A stretch of 64,000 bases of DNA from CAYNRG01 sp964399545 (GCA_964399545.1 CAYNRG010000005.1:62001-126000), one strand, 5' to 3'. Positions 17,208 to 26,353 are shown, counted from the stretch's first letter. The notes: generated by a model from the sequence alone, not told the origin. Program-made: numbers and translations.

Positions 17208-19106
17208 ATGAATGAGAGACAAAGGCGATTAATTCAAGTTTTGGAAGAGAAAGAGGAAGGGATCCATGGCAAGGAGTTAGCTAAATTACTGCGTGTTTCA
17301 AGCAGGACAATTAGGTCGGATGTTTTAACGATTAATCAGCATTATCAACAATCGATTATTCTATCATGCAAGCAATATGGATACAGAAGGAATAAAGAAA
17401 TTTTACTAAATTTTATGGAAACATCAAAAATTCCGCAAACAGTAAAAGAGCGCTCTACATATCTTTTAAAATTGCTATTGTTATCAGAGAAAGAAATTTC
17501 CTTTCTAGAGTTAGAAAAGAAACTCTTTATTGCGGAGACATCTCTTCGAAATGAACTAAAAGGAATTCGCCAACAATTGGAAAAGTATTCAAGTCTAAGA
17601 GTTCAATCAAAAAATCATTATCTTAAATTGCTAGGAAAAGAAGAAGAGAAGCGAAAGTTATATAAAGAGTTGTTAAAGTCAGAAATAAAGGATAATTTCA
17701 TTAATTTAGATCAAATTGCGGAATTGTATACAAATTTTGACTTGCTAGAAATAAAGTCTATTATGGATGCCATTGTCAAGGAGCAAGGATACTCACTACA
17801 TGCTTTAGAAACACCGATGATGATGTTGCATTTAGGTATTTCTTTAGAAAGGATGCTAAAAGGAAACTATTATCAAGCAGGTATGGACACAATCAAAGAA
17901 ATTGAAAATATGGAGGAATACAGAATTGCTGAAGCTTATTACAAAAAAATAGGGTTTAAATATTGTTTAGAAATTCCTAAAGGGGAAGTTCGGTTAATGG
18001 CGATGATGCTTCTAGGAAAAAGAAGTTCTTTATTTTACAATGATGCTATCAAGGAAAATAATACGTTTTTAGAGGGAATAATTATAGAAATGCTAGGAGA
18101 AATAGAAACTGCATTTGGAATTGACTTTAGTCAAGATCAGCAACTGATTGATTCTTTGACTGCACATGTGTATACATTATTACAACGGAAAAAGGTTCAA
18201 GCGTCTTTACAAAATCCGCTGCTAAGAAAGATTAAAGAAAACTATCCATTAATTTTTGATAGTGGTGTGAGGTCCGTGCGATTTCTAGAAATGAAATTAG
18301 GACTTTCTCTAGATGAACATGAGGTAAGTTTAATTGCCTTGCATTTAGGAGCTTCCTACGATCGTAGAAAAGACAAAGAAATATATAGGGGAGTCCTTGT
18401 TTTTCCAGGTAATCAAGCTCTATTGAATCAGTTAATGACTAAGATTAATTATTATTTTGAAGAGCGATTACAGTTGGTTGCTGGAATGACTTATATTCAA
18501 GAAGAACTGTTATCCGAAAAAATTGATTTAATCATAGCTGTATCAGAGATGAATTATCGAGGGAGATTAAGATTACTCACCATTTCTCCGTTTTTTGACT
18601 ATAATGACCAACGGAAAACTAGTCAAGAATTGGATGAATTAGATCGATTAAAGTTTAAAGAGTCATTAGAAGAAGAAGTTTTACAATTGATGGATCCAAC
18701 TTATTTTCTTTGCCAGAAAGAATTTAAAACAAAAGAGGAAGTAATAGATACGGTTTGTAAAAAATTACTAGATGATGGAATTGTTCAAGAGGGATATCGT
18801 GAATCACTTTTGAAACGAGAAGAGTTATCTAGTACAAGTTTTGCATATTTTTTTGCAACACCACATGCTCTACATGAATTTGTAAAAATATCAAAACTCC
18901 CTATTGTTTTGCTACAGAAACCAATCCAGTGGGGAGAACATAAGGTGAAGATGATTATATTTTTGGTAATTAGGAAAGAAGATCATCATTTAACAAAGGC
19001 ATTTTTTGAATGGTTAGGGTTTAAGCTAACCAATACAGAAGAAGTATTAGTATTATCAAATTCTTCCAGTTACGATGCTTATATTGAACAAATAAGAACA
19101 AGATAG
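17208..19106 (+). CDS. BglG/MtlR-type PTS-regulated transcriptional activator
   Basis: A DNA-binding activator of about 632 residues with HTH, PRD and PTS-like domains. An N-terminal Mga/HTH_11 helix-turn-helix (GKELAKLLRVSSRTIRSDV, about 20-40) is followed by two PRDs (about 175-385; MLHLGISLE, ALHLGASYD), a IIB-like segment and a C-terminal EIIA-like domain with the histidine of FATPHALHE. I prefer ATG 17208 with AGGTG upstream over GTG 17199. It directly precedes an ascorbate-type PTS and probably activates it, with phosphorylation at PRD/EIIA histidines signalling substrate. Confidence 0.9.
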   Translation: MNERQRRLIQVLEEKEEGIHGKELAKLLRVSSRTIRSDVLTINQHYQQSIILSCKQYGYRRNKEILLNFMETSKIPQTVKERSTYLLKLLLLSEKEISFLELEKKLFIAETSLRNELKGIRQQLEKYSSLRVQSKNHYLKLLGKEEEKRKLYKELLKSEIKDNFINLDQIAELYTNFDLLEIKSIMDAIVKEQGYSLHALETPMMMLHLGISLERMLKGNYYQAGMDTIKEIENMEEYRIAEAYYKKIGFKYCLEIPKGEVRLMAMMLLGKRSSLFYNDAIKENNTFLEGIIIEMLGEIETAFGIDFSQDQQLIDSLTAHVYTLLQRKKVQASLQNPLLRKIKENYPLIFDSGVRSVRFLEMKLGLSLDEHEVSLIALHLGASYDRRKDKEIYRGVLVFPGNQALLNQLMTKINYYFEERLQLVAGMTYIQEELLSEKIDLIIAVSEMNYRGRLRLLTISPFFDYNDQRKTSQELDELDRLKFKESLEEEVLQLMDPTYFLCQKEFKTKEEVIDTVCKKLLDDGIVQEGYRESLLKREELSSTSFAYFFATPHALHEFVKISKLPIVLLQKPIQWGEHKVKMIIFLVIRKEDHHLTKAFFEWLGFKLTNTEEVLVLSNSSSYDAYIEQIRTR

Positions 19107-19291
19107 AATTTAATGTTAAATAATAAGGTTATTACTGCATAAATGGGGATAGGTTTAAAGAAGGGTAATAAAAGTAAATTTTCCTAAGATGAGGAAATAG
19201 ATAGTGAAGGTCTGGATCAGAAAAGAAGGTATAATAAATTTAGGAGGAAAACTCTTAGATTGCTAATAGAAAAAGAAAGGAGAGTGAGTTT
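19107..19291 (+). other. Leader of the ascorbate-type PTS operon
   Basis: A gene-free region between the activator and its presumed target. It holds a TATAAT-like hexamer near 19232 with no good -35 at the right spacing, as expected for an activator-dependent promoter. An AAAGGAG site near 19276 serves the IIA start. No hairpin with a T tract is seen. Confidence 0.35.
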
Positions 19292-19729
19292 GTGCTAAAA
19301 GAAGAGTATGTCGTAGTTAAGAAACAGGTGGATTCTTGGCAAGAAGCTATTGAGATTGCATCACTTCCGTTAGTTAGAGATGGGGTTATTACAAGCAATT
19401 ATGTAAAAAAGATGATTGCTAATGTAATAGAGTTAGGACCATACATAGTAATTTCCAATGATGTGGCAATTCCACATGCAAAAGCGGAAGATGGTGTACA
19501 TCAAGCTGGTATGTCAATTTTGAAGTTACAAGAGAAAGTTCTGTTTGATAAGCAATTGAATAAAGGAGCAACGGTTATCCTAGTTTTAGCAACTACTTGT
19601 GGAGAAGACCATTTGAAGTTATTGAAGAAAATTTCTATATTTTTATCAAATCCTAGGCGGTATGCTCTGTTACTTCAATGTGATGATCCAACTGAAATTT
19701 ACAATCTATGGAGTGAAGAAGAAAGATGA
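19292..19729 (+). CDS. PTS EIIA, ascorbate/mannitol-type (UlaC-like)
   Basis: A soluble EIIA of the fructose-mannitol superfamily, 145 residues. The phosphorylated histidine is H62 in VAIPHAKAEDG. GTG 19292 is chosen with AAAGGAG upstream. It overlaps the IIB gene by 4 nt (ATGA). Together with the next two genes it forms a three-protein ascorbate-type PTS, in which it passes phosphate from HPr to IIB. Confidence 0.9.
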   Translation: MLKEEYVVVKKQVDSWQEAIEIASLPLVRDGVITSNYVKKMIANVIELGPYIVISNDVAIPHAKAEDGVHQAGMSILKLQEKVLFDKQLNKGATVILVLATTCGEDHLKLLKKISIFLSNPRRYALLLQCDDPTEIYNLWSEEER

Positions 19730-19989
19730 AAATTTTATGTGTTTGTGGGTTGGGGCAAGGAACCAGCTTAATTTTAAGAATGAATGTTGAAGAAGTTCTA
19801 AAGGAGTTAGGTATCAAAGTTGATGTAGAAAACACAGATGTGAGCTCTGCTTCAAGCATGATTTGTGACTACATTGTAACCAATGCTGTATTATCTTCTG
19901 AAATTACGAATGATACACCACGAATTTTGGTTGAGAATTATTTTGATAAAGAAGAAATTAAACAAGCAATACAAGAGAAAATTCAATAA
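19726..19989 (+). CDS. PTS EIIB, ascorbate-type (UlaB-like)
   Basis: A small phosphocarrier of 87 residues with the N-terminal P-loop-like KILCVCGLGQGTSLI; Cys7 in VCGLGQGTS is the expected phosphorylation site, with a second Cys at position 5. Length is typical of UlaB/SgaB. It is translationally coupled to the IIA and 12 nt ahead of the IIC. Confidence 0.92.
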   Translation: MKILCVCGLGQGTSLILRMNVEEVLKELGIKVDVENTDVSSASSMICDYIVTNAVLSSEITNDTPRILVENYFDKEEIKQAIQEKIQ

Positions 19990-20001
19990 GAGGGGGAATG
20001 A

Positions 20002-21315
20002 ATGATGGAATTAATCTATTCTTTTGTTACATGGTTAGCAGATAATGTTTTTGGAGTGCCAGCTTTTTTAATTGGAATAGTAGTTTTAATGGGCTTAATT
20101 TTGCAAAAAGCTTCTGTGACAAAAATGATCTCAGGAACTTTAAAAGCTATCATGGGATTTTTAATTATTAATATTGGTGCGGGAGTTATTGTTGGAGCGT
20201 TAAATATATTTCAACCAATGTGGGCAGAAATTTTTAATTTATCAAGCAATAGTATGCCAGTGGATTTTATGGGATTCGATAACTTCAATGGTCAATTTGG
20301 AGGAACGATTGCTATTATTATGTCTTTGGGGTTTTTAGTAAATGTAATGTTGGCTCGTTTCACAAAGTTTAAATATATCTATTTAACAGGTCATATGATG
20401 TTTTGGACCATTGCGATATTTTTAGGTATTATTGTACATGCTAATCCAGATGCGAATATGGCAATAGTAATTCCGGTTTTATCCTTGTTTATGGGGATAT
20501 ACTGGACACTACAACCAGCTTTAACTCAGAAAACAATGAGAAAAATTACGGGGAATGACTCAGTTGCACTGGGACATACGGTCGGAATTGGTGCATGGCT
20601 TGCTGGACTATGTGGGAAATTTGTTGGTGGAAAAAACCCAAAATCGTCTGAAGATATTAAAATTAGTGAAAAATTCTCTTTTTTAAGAGATTCTAATGTA
20701 ATTACAACTATTACTATGGGAACTTTATTTGTTTTAGGAGGAGCTATTTTGATAGGAAAAAACACGCCTAATGCAGTAGCGCTAATAGAAACTTCAGGCA
20801 CACAAGATTTTATTATTTATTGTATTATTAAGTCGATTGAATTTTCTGCAGGGATTGCTGTTGTTTTATATGGGGTGCGATTGTTTATTGGTGAGCTTGT
20901 ACCGGCTTTTAAAGGAATATCAACTAAATTAGTTCCAGGAGCTATTCCCGCATTTGATTGCCCAATTGTTTTCCCGTATGCGCCAAACGCAGTAATATTT
21001 GGGTTTGTAGGAGCTTTTTTAGGAGGAATTTTATGGATGATTATTCTTGGAAATACAGTGGGATATGTTTTTGTTCCAACAATGATTGTCTTATTCTTTC
21101 ATGGAGCCACTGCAGGTGTTTTCGGAAATGCAACAGGAGGATATAGAGGAGCTCTTTTTGGAGGTTTCTTAATTGCCACTTTAGTTGCGGTGGGTCAATG
21201 GCTAACAGTTAGTCACCTACTGTCATCGACTATCCCCGATACAGCATCTTGGGCAGCTGATACAGATATGTTTATTTTAGGCCCATTCTTTTACTTAATT
21301 GGAAAGTTATTTTAA
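20002..21315 (+). CDS. PTS EIIC, ascorbate-type permease (UlaA-like)
   Basis: A membrane permease of 437 residues in the UlaA/SgaT family, which moves L-ascorbate or related compounds while they are phosphorylated. Eleven or so hydrophobic segments are visible, with the conserved IVLMGLILQK, TVGIGAWLAG and PAFDCPIVFPYAPNA segments. AGGGGG precedes the start. The linked lactonase-type hydrolase and creatininase-family genes suggest a lactone or sugar-acid substrate rather than plain ascorbate; no ulaD/E/F genes are seen. Confidence 0.9.
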   Translation: MMELIYSFVTWLADNVFGVPAFLIGIVVLMGLILQKASVTKMISGTLKAIMGFLIINIGAGVIVGALNIFQPMWAEIFNLSSNSMPVDFMGFDNFNGQFGGTIAIIMSLGFLVNVMLARFTKFKYIYLTGHMMFWTIAIFLGIIVHANPDANMAIVIPVLSLFMGIYWTLQPALTQKTMRKITGNDSVALGHTVGIGAWLAGLCGKFVGGKNPKSSEDIKISEKFSFLRDSNVITTITMGTLFVLGGAILIGKNTPNAVALIETSGTQDFIIYCIIKSIEFSAGIAVVLYGVRLFIGELVPAFKGISTKLVPGAIPAFDCPIVFPYAPNAVIFGFVGAFLGGILWMIILGNTVGYVFVPTMIVLFFHGATAGVFGNATGGYRGALFGGFLIATLVAVGQWLTVSHLLSSTIPDTASWAADTDMFILGPFFYLIGKLF

Positions 21316-21319
21316 GATA

Positions 21320-22321
21320 ATGGGGAGAATTAGAACGATATTGAAGGATATTACCTCGGAAGAGTTGGGGATAACTAATGCTCATGAGCATCTTGTTTGT
21401 CGACCTCCATATTGGGTAATACACCAAGAAAATGATTTACTTTTAGATGATGAATCAAAGACATTGCAAGATGTTTTAGACTTTAAATACAATGGCGGTA
21501 AAAGTATTGTTGATGCGACAGCAATTGATTATGGAAGAGATATTGCGGCTGTTGCTAATATTTCAAGTCAAACCAAGATTCATATAGTTGCAACGGCAGG
21601 ATTTAATAAAAGTTTTCTGTGGAATGCTCCATTGCCAGATCGTTTAAAATCGTTAATTGGAGAACAATTTGAAACATATAAAGATTGGATTGAGAAATCA
21701 ACCATTGAAGAGTTAGTTGATTTTGTATCTAAAGAAATTGAAGAAGGTTTAGAAGGAACATCATATAGAGCAGGGCAGGTAAAGTTTGGAACTTCGTATA
21801 ATTCAATTAAACCATTGGAAGTTAAAATTTTAAAAGTGGCTTGTGCGGTGCACAAACGAACTAAAGCTCCTATTCATTCTCATACAGAAGGAGGAACAAT
21901 GGCTTTGGAACAAATTGAACTTCTTTTATTGGAAGGGATTGATTTGAAATATGTAACTTTTGGTCATATGGATCGCAACTGTGATTTCTATTACCATGAA
22001 CAAATTGCGAAAACAGGAGCGTTTCTTTCTTTTGATGGATTAGGTAAAAACAAGTATGGACCTGAAAGTTTGCGAATTGATGCAATTATTAATTTAATTA
22101 ACTTAGGTTATGAAGATCAGATTGTTTTAGGAGGAGATACTGCACGGAGAAGTTACTATAAACATTATGATTATGGATTAGGGTTGGAGTATTTATTAAA
22201 AAAATGGTCAGTTCGTTTTGTGGACGAGTGTGAAAGGAGAGGCTTAGATGGAAAGAAGTTAATAGAGAAACTATTAGTTAAAAATCCAGCGCGAGCCTTA
22301 AGTTTTAAAGATGGAGATTAA
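21320..22321 (+). CDS. Phosphotriesterase-family lactonase
   Basis: An amidohydrolase-superfamily enzyme of 333 residues. The metal ligands are complete: H22 and H24 in NAHEH, a carbamylatable K155 in QVKFGTS, H186/H188 in HSHTEGG, H216 in TFGHMDRN and D273 in LGGDTAR. The bridging Lys makes it closer to true phosphotriesterase-like lactonases than to the Glu-type Php at 1704. Members beside ascorbate-type PTS genes in Mycoplasma and Listeria hydrolyse phosphorylated furanose lactones, the likely role here. I chose ATG 21320, giving the usual MGRIRTILKDI start; no strong RBS is present, so coupling to the IIC is likely. It overlaps the next gene by 11 nt. Confidence 0.88.
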   Translation: MGRIRTILKDITSEELGITNAHEHLVCRPPYWVIHQENDLLLDDESKTLQDVLDFKYNGGKSIVDATAIDYGRDIAAVANISSQTKIHIVATAGFNKSFLWNAPLPDRLKSLIGEQFETYKDWIEKSTIEELVDFVSKEIEEGLEGTSYRAGQVKFGTSYNSIKPLEVKILKVACAVHKRTKAPIHSHTEGGTMALEQIELLLLEGIDLKYVTFGHMDRNCDFYYHEQIAKTGAFLSFDGLGKNKYGPESLRIDAIINLINLGYEDQIVLGGDTARRSYYKHYDYGLGLEYLLKKWSVRFVDECERRGLDGKKLIEKLLVKNPARALSFKDGD

Positions 22322-23051
22322 AGTAGGGAACTATACGAGTTCAACTATTCACGAAGCATATCAACAAGCCCAAAATGTGATTTTTCCGCTAGGGGCAATT
22401 GAAGCACATGGTGCCCACCTCCCTCTTGCGACTGATAATTTAATTGCTGAGGCATATTGTACTGCTTTAGCAGCGGAAACTAATTCTCTCATGTTGCCAC
22501 TTTTACCATATGGGCAAGTTTGGAGTTTAGAAAAAGCTCCAGGAAGCATTCATATTAAGGAAGAGACGTTAGTGTTATTTATTGAGGATATTATTAAGTC
22601 TTTAGATAAAGATCGAGTCAAAATGGTTACCATAGTTACAACGCATTTTGGGAATAAAAATGCTATTATGCAAGTTGCACGGCGCGTTTATGAAAAATTA
22701 AATATTAAAGTTATTTGTCTTACTTATCCTAATTTGAAAGAAAATAAAGAAATTTTTGACCAAAGATGTAGTCAAGATAATTTCTTTCATGCTGATGAAA
22801 TTGAAACTTCTCTTTTACTTTCTTTTGCAAATCAGTTGGTAGATATCTCTAAATATAAGAAGGGGTTGCTCACTTTAGATGAAAGATTAATGTATACACC
22901 AATAAGATGGACTGAATTTACTCAAGATTATATTGTTGGAGATCCAGCGCAGGCTAGTGCTGAAAAAGGGGAACAGTTTTTGAAACTGACAATTCAGTCC
23001 GCAAAGAAAATTATAGAAGAAGAGTTAAGGGAAGTAGAAATGAAGAAATAA
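22311..23051 (+). CDS. Creatininase-family hydrolase
   Basis: A metal-dependent amidohydrolase of the creatininase family, 246 residues. The family pattern is clear: PLGAIEAHGAHLPLATD (residues 26-42) with metal ligands E31, H33, H36 and D42, and HADEIETS (160-167) with H160 and E163. The usual GHGGN is changed to THFGN (111-115). Relatives cleave creatinine, formamides or other cyclic amides or lactones. In this operon it probably acts downstream of the lactonase, but the substrate is unknown. It is the last gene before a bidirectional terminator. Confidence 0.85.
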   Translation: MEIKVGNYTSSTIHEAYQQAQNVIFPLGAIEAHGAHLPLATDNLIAEAYCTALAAETNSLMLPLLPYGQVWSLEKAPGSIHIKEETLVLFIEDIIKSLDKDRVKMVTIVTTHFGNKNAIMQVARRVYEKLNIKVICLTYPNLKENKEIFDQRCSQDNFFHADEIETSLLLSFANQLVDISKYKKGLLTLDERLMYTPIRWTEFTQDYIVGDPAQASAEKGEQFLKLTIQSAKKIIEEELREVEMKK

Positions 23052-23123
23052 TCAGTAAGTCTTAAGCGATAGTCTTTAGACAATGAAATTATTTATGTGA
23101 TTTTAAAGGCGTGGTATAAAATG

Positions 23124-23157
23124 AAATAAGAAGATTACTTATGCAATCTTCTTATTT
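23124..23157. terminator. Bidirectional terminator between creatininase and merR genes
   Basis: A 13-base perfect inverted repeat (arms 23124-23136 and 23145-23157) with AAATAAGAAGATT on one side; A and T runs on either end serve both converging genes. Confidence 0.88.
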
Positions 23158-23973
23158 TTTATTTTCTTGTATTTTTACGGATACTTTTAGGACATACTCA
23201 TTCTCATTCTTGGTTGCCCAATCTCCAATAACCATTTCTTGGTAAAAATAATTGCCTAATGTTAAGGACTGCTTCTTTGCGTAGTTAAATATCTTTTTGT
23301 AGGTTTTATATAAGGAACTATAGCTGCCGTGATGATAAGTAGTTAGATAACTTCCGGCAGGCTTGATTTCACAATTACATTCTTTCTTTTTACAAGAAGT
23401 TCGAAGATAAAACCAATATTTTTGATTGTAGTCTCTATGTAATAAGTCGGTGGTTTGATGTATCATTCCGGAAATATTTTGAAATATCGTTTCCCCATTT
23501 TCGTGAAGTAAATCTCCAAAAACAAGAGTCATCTTTAAGTCATCAGCAGATGAAAGACTTTGAGATAGAATTAAATGTTCTTGGGGCTCAGTCTGTATAA
23601 AAAAATCGTTGCTTGACTCTATTGCGTGAGAAATACTATTCCGTGTAATAGATAAATTTTTTTTGATTTGCTTAAGTTGTTTAATTTGCAAATCAATAGC
23701 AGTTTCCTGATCTTTACATAAATTTATTAAGTTCAGAGGAGAACGATTTTCTAAATATGATTTTATATCTGTTAGTGCCATCCCAATTGCACGAAGTTGA
23801 GCAATTGTACAAAAGGTATCATACTGGAGGACATGATAGTAACGATAGCCATTTTCATCGATATACTGAGGCATGAAAATACCAATGTCATTATAATGAA
23901 ATAATGTATGCTTAGTGATATGGCAAAGTTTTGCGAATTCTCCTGTAGTTAAATAAGCTTGTTCATTTTCCAT
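23152..23973 (-). CDS. MerR-family regulator with C-terminal GyrI/TipAS-like ligand domain
   Basis: A multidrug-responsive-type MerR regulator (BmrR-like), 273 residues. The N-terminal winged helix is YLTTGEFAKLCHITKHTLFHYNDIGIF, then the dimerisation helix (LTDIKSYLENRSP, about 75-120) and a C-terminal ligand-binding domain with GSYLTTYHHGSYSSLYKTYKK. I prefer ATG 23973, preceded by AGAGGAGGA on the minus strand; the frame extends upstream to 24036 but has no RBS there. It diverges from a flavodoxin-family gene across a promoter with a 19-base spacer, the typical MerR target. Confidence 0.9.
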   Translation of the reverse strand: MENEQAYLTTGEFAKLCHITKHTLFHYNDIGIFMPQYIDENGYRYYHVLQYDTFCTIAQLRAIGMALTDIKSYLENRSPLNLINLCKDQETAIDLQIKQLKQIKKNLSITRNSISHAIESSNDFFIQTEPQEHLILSQSLSSADDLKMTLVFGDLLHENGETIFQNISGMIHQTTDLLHRDYNQKYWFYLRTSCKKKECNCEIKPAGSYLTTYHHGSYSSLYKTYKKIFNYAKKQSLTLGNYFYQEMVIGDWATKNENEYVLKVSVKIQENKK

Positions 23974-23984
23974 AGTTCCTCCTC

Positions 23985-24015
23985 TTGACCGTTGGGTTAC
24001 ACTACGGATTATACT
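23985..24015 (+). promoter_or_regulatory. MerR-type promoter/operator with 19-bp spacer
   Basis: TTGACC (23985-23990) and TATACT (24010-24015) are separated by 19 bases, the over-long spacing that MerR proteins correct by DNA twisting. An imperfect dyad with CCGT and ACGG cores lies in the spacer. It drives the reductase at 24071 and probably autoregulates merR. Confidence 0.7.
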
Positions 24016-24070
24016 ATGGGTAAGCCACTTTTTCAATGGCTAGAAAAATATAGAATGATGGAGGAAAAAT

Positions 24071-24667
24071 ATGAAAGTAACATTTATTCTAGGGAGTCCT
24101 AGAAAGGAAGGGAACGTATCTAAAATTTTGATGATACTTTCCGAGCGACTAAAAAATGCTGCTGATGTGGAAACTTTATATCTCGGAGATTATAAAATAG
24201 GAGGGTGCTTAGGATGTGCTCATTATTGCCAAAAAAATCTTGATGAACTTGGTTGTATACAACAAGATGATGTAGACTTGCTACTGCATAAGCTTATAGA
24301 ATCTGATATTATTTTTTATGGAACACCGTTATATGGGCATTCTTATTCAGGACAATTAAAGCTTTTCATGGATCGTCATGTAGCACTTTTTAAATTTATT
24401 TCCGGCAGTGATAAGTCGGTGAGCGAAATGGAAATTAAATCTTTTATTGCTAAGAAACCTATTGGGTTGATTGTCTCCTGTCAAGGGCCAGAGGTAGATA
24501 ATACAGAACTGATAAAAGCACAGTTCGATAAATTTTGTGAATCTTCACTAGCGCATTGTGTAGGTAAATATGTTTTTCCTTACTGTGATTCAACAGCTGA
24601 ACAATCTATTTATTCGGAGGAGGTTATAAAAAAAATTATAACTTGCATCAAAGAGTTGCTTCGCTAA
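24071..24667 (+). CDS. NADPH-dependent FMN reductase / flavodoxin-family protein
   Basis: A 198-residue flavodoxin-fold protein of the iron-sulfur-flavoprotein/WrbA-like group. The FMN phosphate loop is FILGSPRKEGNVSKI (residues 5-19). A cysteine cluster follows in GGCLGCAHYCQK (about 48-59), also near CIQQDD, as in ISF-type family members; GTPLYGHSYSGQLK contacts the flavin. Possible roles are quinone or nitro-compound reduction. It stands alone opposite the MerR gene, which probably induces it on exposure to a toxic compound. The RBS GGAGGAAAA is at the expected distance. Confidence 0.87.
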   Translation: MKVTFILGSPRKEGNVSKILMILSERLKNAADVETLYLGDYKIGGCLGCAHYCQKNLDELGCIQQDDVDLLLHKLIESDIIFYGTPLYGHSYSGQLKLFMDRHVALFKFISGSDKSVSEMEIKSFIAKKPIGLIVSCQGPEVDNTELIKAQFDKFCESSLAHCVGKYVFPYCDSTAEQSIYSEEVIKKIITCIKELLR

Positions 24668-24686
24668 CAATTGAAGTTTGAAGGAA

Positions 24687-24715
24687 TATCACCATGTATT
24701 TGGTGATAGTTTTTT
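24687..24715 (+). terminator. Terminator of the flavodoxin-family gene
   Basis: TATCACC (24687-24693) pairs with GGTGATA (24702-24708) and is followed by six Ts. Confidence 0.85.
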
Positions 24716-25071
24716 AAAGGGATATTTATGGATGTATGGGTATAAGGTTGAGAAGGAGAGTAGAGAGCCTTAATTAATACTGTGTTTATAGTGTTTGATT
24801 ATGTGAAGAAGCAGTATTCTCTAGTAATTATGGAATTATTTGGAGTGGTTATAGGGTAAGCAGAATAGGGTATAAATTTATTCTATAGTTACATACGAAT
24901 AAACTAGGCAAATTGTTTAAAACATATAGAGATTATGCTATGATTATTATATAAAAGTGAGAGCAATTCAGATAATTTGCCATGGGCTTAGTAGGAACTG
25001 CAGGAATTATTTATTTTACCAAGAGCCATTATTATAATGTAGTTAAAATTATTAAATAGAAGGAGCTATGT
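24716..25071. other. Gene-poor AT-rich spacer at the edge of the accessory patch
   Basis: I see no supported gene here. A 25-codon frame (24982-25059; GLVGTAGIIYFTKSHYY) has no RBS and reads like the tail of a lost membrane protein. A TATAAT-like hexamer lies near 25034. An AAGGAG site near 25060 belongs to the next gene. Confidence 0.4.
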
Positions 25072-25632
25072 ATGATAAAGAATGATGTTAGATTTTGTAC
25101 GCTAGAAGAATTATCAAACAACAGCAGTATTGTCTTAAAAGATTGGGAGACTGTAAATATTTTTATTAACGGAAAGGATGCTCCTAAAATGAGTGATACG
25201 ATTAGGATAATTTTCGATGAGCTAAATATAAAAAGAGAAATTTACAAAAACTTTTTATTCATGCAAGCGATTGATTTTATGATGGAAATTTTTGACTTAT
25301 CAGATCGATATATTACTCAAATCAATATCATTATAAGCAATTATGATACTTATCATAGAGAGTGGATAATAGACGATAAAGAAGCGACATATGATTTTTA
25401 CAAAAATATATGTGATTACTATGAAGATGAGGTAGTTATGGCGGACTTATATGGTTCTAGAAAAAGTGTAGATGTTTACTTCTGTAGAGAAGATTTTGAT
25501 ATTGAGGAATTTAAAAGGAATATAAACTTTCCATCAAAATTCGAAGTTTTAGAAAGAATCCAGAAAAAAAGAGAATTGTCTCAAAAAGTGGAATCAAGAA
25601 GAGGCATAAGTATTTTTAGAAAGAAAAAATGA
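25072..25632 (+). CDS. Hypothetical protein, 186 aa
   Basis: I do not recognise this protein. It is soluble, mixed alpha/beta, rich in Asp, Tyr and Ile, and ends in a basic tail (SIFRKKK). AAGGAG lies before ATG 25072. It sits 31 nt upstream of the first double-CxxC gene and probably shares its transcript. No signal peptide, metal site or known catalytic motif is evident. Because the two following genes look like immunity proteins, it may also be an accessory or immunity-type protein, but that is only guilt by association. Confidence 0.6.
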   Translation: MIKNDVRFCTLEELSNNSSIVLKDWETVNIFINGKDAPKMSDTIRIIFDELNIKREIYKNFLFMQAIDFMMEIFDLSDRYITQINIIISNYDTYHREWIIDDKEATYDFYKNICDYYEDEVVMADLYGSRKSVDVYFCREDFDIEEFKRNINFPSKFEVLERIQKKRELSQKVESRRGISIFRKKK

Positions 25633-25663
25633 GTAGATAATAGCTGAGAGTGGAGGTGATAAA

Positions 25664-26353
25664 GTGAGTAATCAGCAAGTGAAAACGATTGAAACTATTG
25701 GATATAAAAAGGATGAGGAAACTAAATTTTACTTGATGAGCTTAGAGGAGAGTGAAAGCATCTATATTCTGGATAGAGTAAGTAGCAAGAAGGTGTTCTA
25801 TAGATGTAATTATTGTCGATCTGAATGGGAATTAGAGAAGCCTTTGAGTACTCCGCAGGATAAACTAAAAAAAAACATGGGAAAAGATTTGATTATTTTC
25901 TGGAATAATTTAATTGGAAATGATAAATTCATACGAGCTTTGGAAAAACATCATATTTTAGGGTATCAATTGAGGGAAACGGAAATTTTAGACAATAGTC
26001 ATTTGATGAAATCAGATGGATGTTTAAACGTAATAGAAATTAAAGGCAGAGTTAAAAACATATTTAACCTAAAAGGAGAAAAGATAAAAGCGTGCTCAGT
26101 ATGTGGACAGGTATCAATGGAAGAAAAATTTAAGACAGTGAAAGGGATAGCGGTTAAGAATGAAGATTGGGATGGAACGGATATTTTCAAGTTCCAGTCG
26201 GAGAGATATATTTTCGTAACAAATAAATTTAAGAGTATGATTGAAGAAGAAGGGATTAAAGGTGTCTTATTTACCCCGATTGATGAAGGATCTTTTTGCT
26301 CAGATAAATTAAGGAGACATATGAATAAACTTTTAAAAAATCCGCAGCAATAG
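25664..26353 (+). CDS. Double-CxxC immunity-like protein 1
   Basis: A 229-residue cytoplasmic protein with two zinc-ribbon-like knuckles: C48/C51 in YRCNYCRSEW and C144/C147 in KACSVCGQV. The C-terminal part has EDWDGTDIFKF and RYIFVTNKFKSMIEEEGIKG, as in the double-CxxCG family to which some Myxococcus SitI immunity proteins belong. GTG 25664 follows GGAGGTGAT. It is a clear paralogue of the gene at 26633 (same motif order and spacing, about one third identical by eye). No toxin gene is visible nearby. Family assignment from memory of motifs; moderate certainty. Confidence 0.65.
   Translation: MSNQQVKTIETIGYKKDEETKFYLMSLEESESIYILDRVSSKKVFYRCNYCRSEWELEKPLSTPQDKLKKNMGKDLIIFWNNLIGNDKFIRALEKHHILGYQLRETEILDNSHLMKSDGCLNVIEIKGRVKNIFNLKGEKIKACSVCGQVSMEEKFKTVKGIAVKNEDWDGTDIFKFQSERYIFVTNKFKSMIEEEGIKGVLFTPIDEGSFCSDKLRRHMNKLLKNPQQ

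Noticed and set aside
24982..25059. 25-codon ORF GLVGTAGIIYFTK...
   Set aside because: It lacks an RBS and is too short; at most a remnant of a membrane protein.
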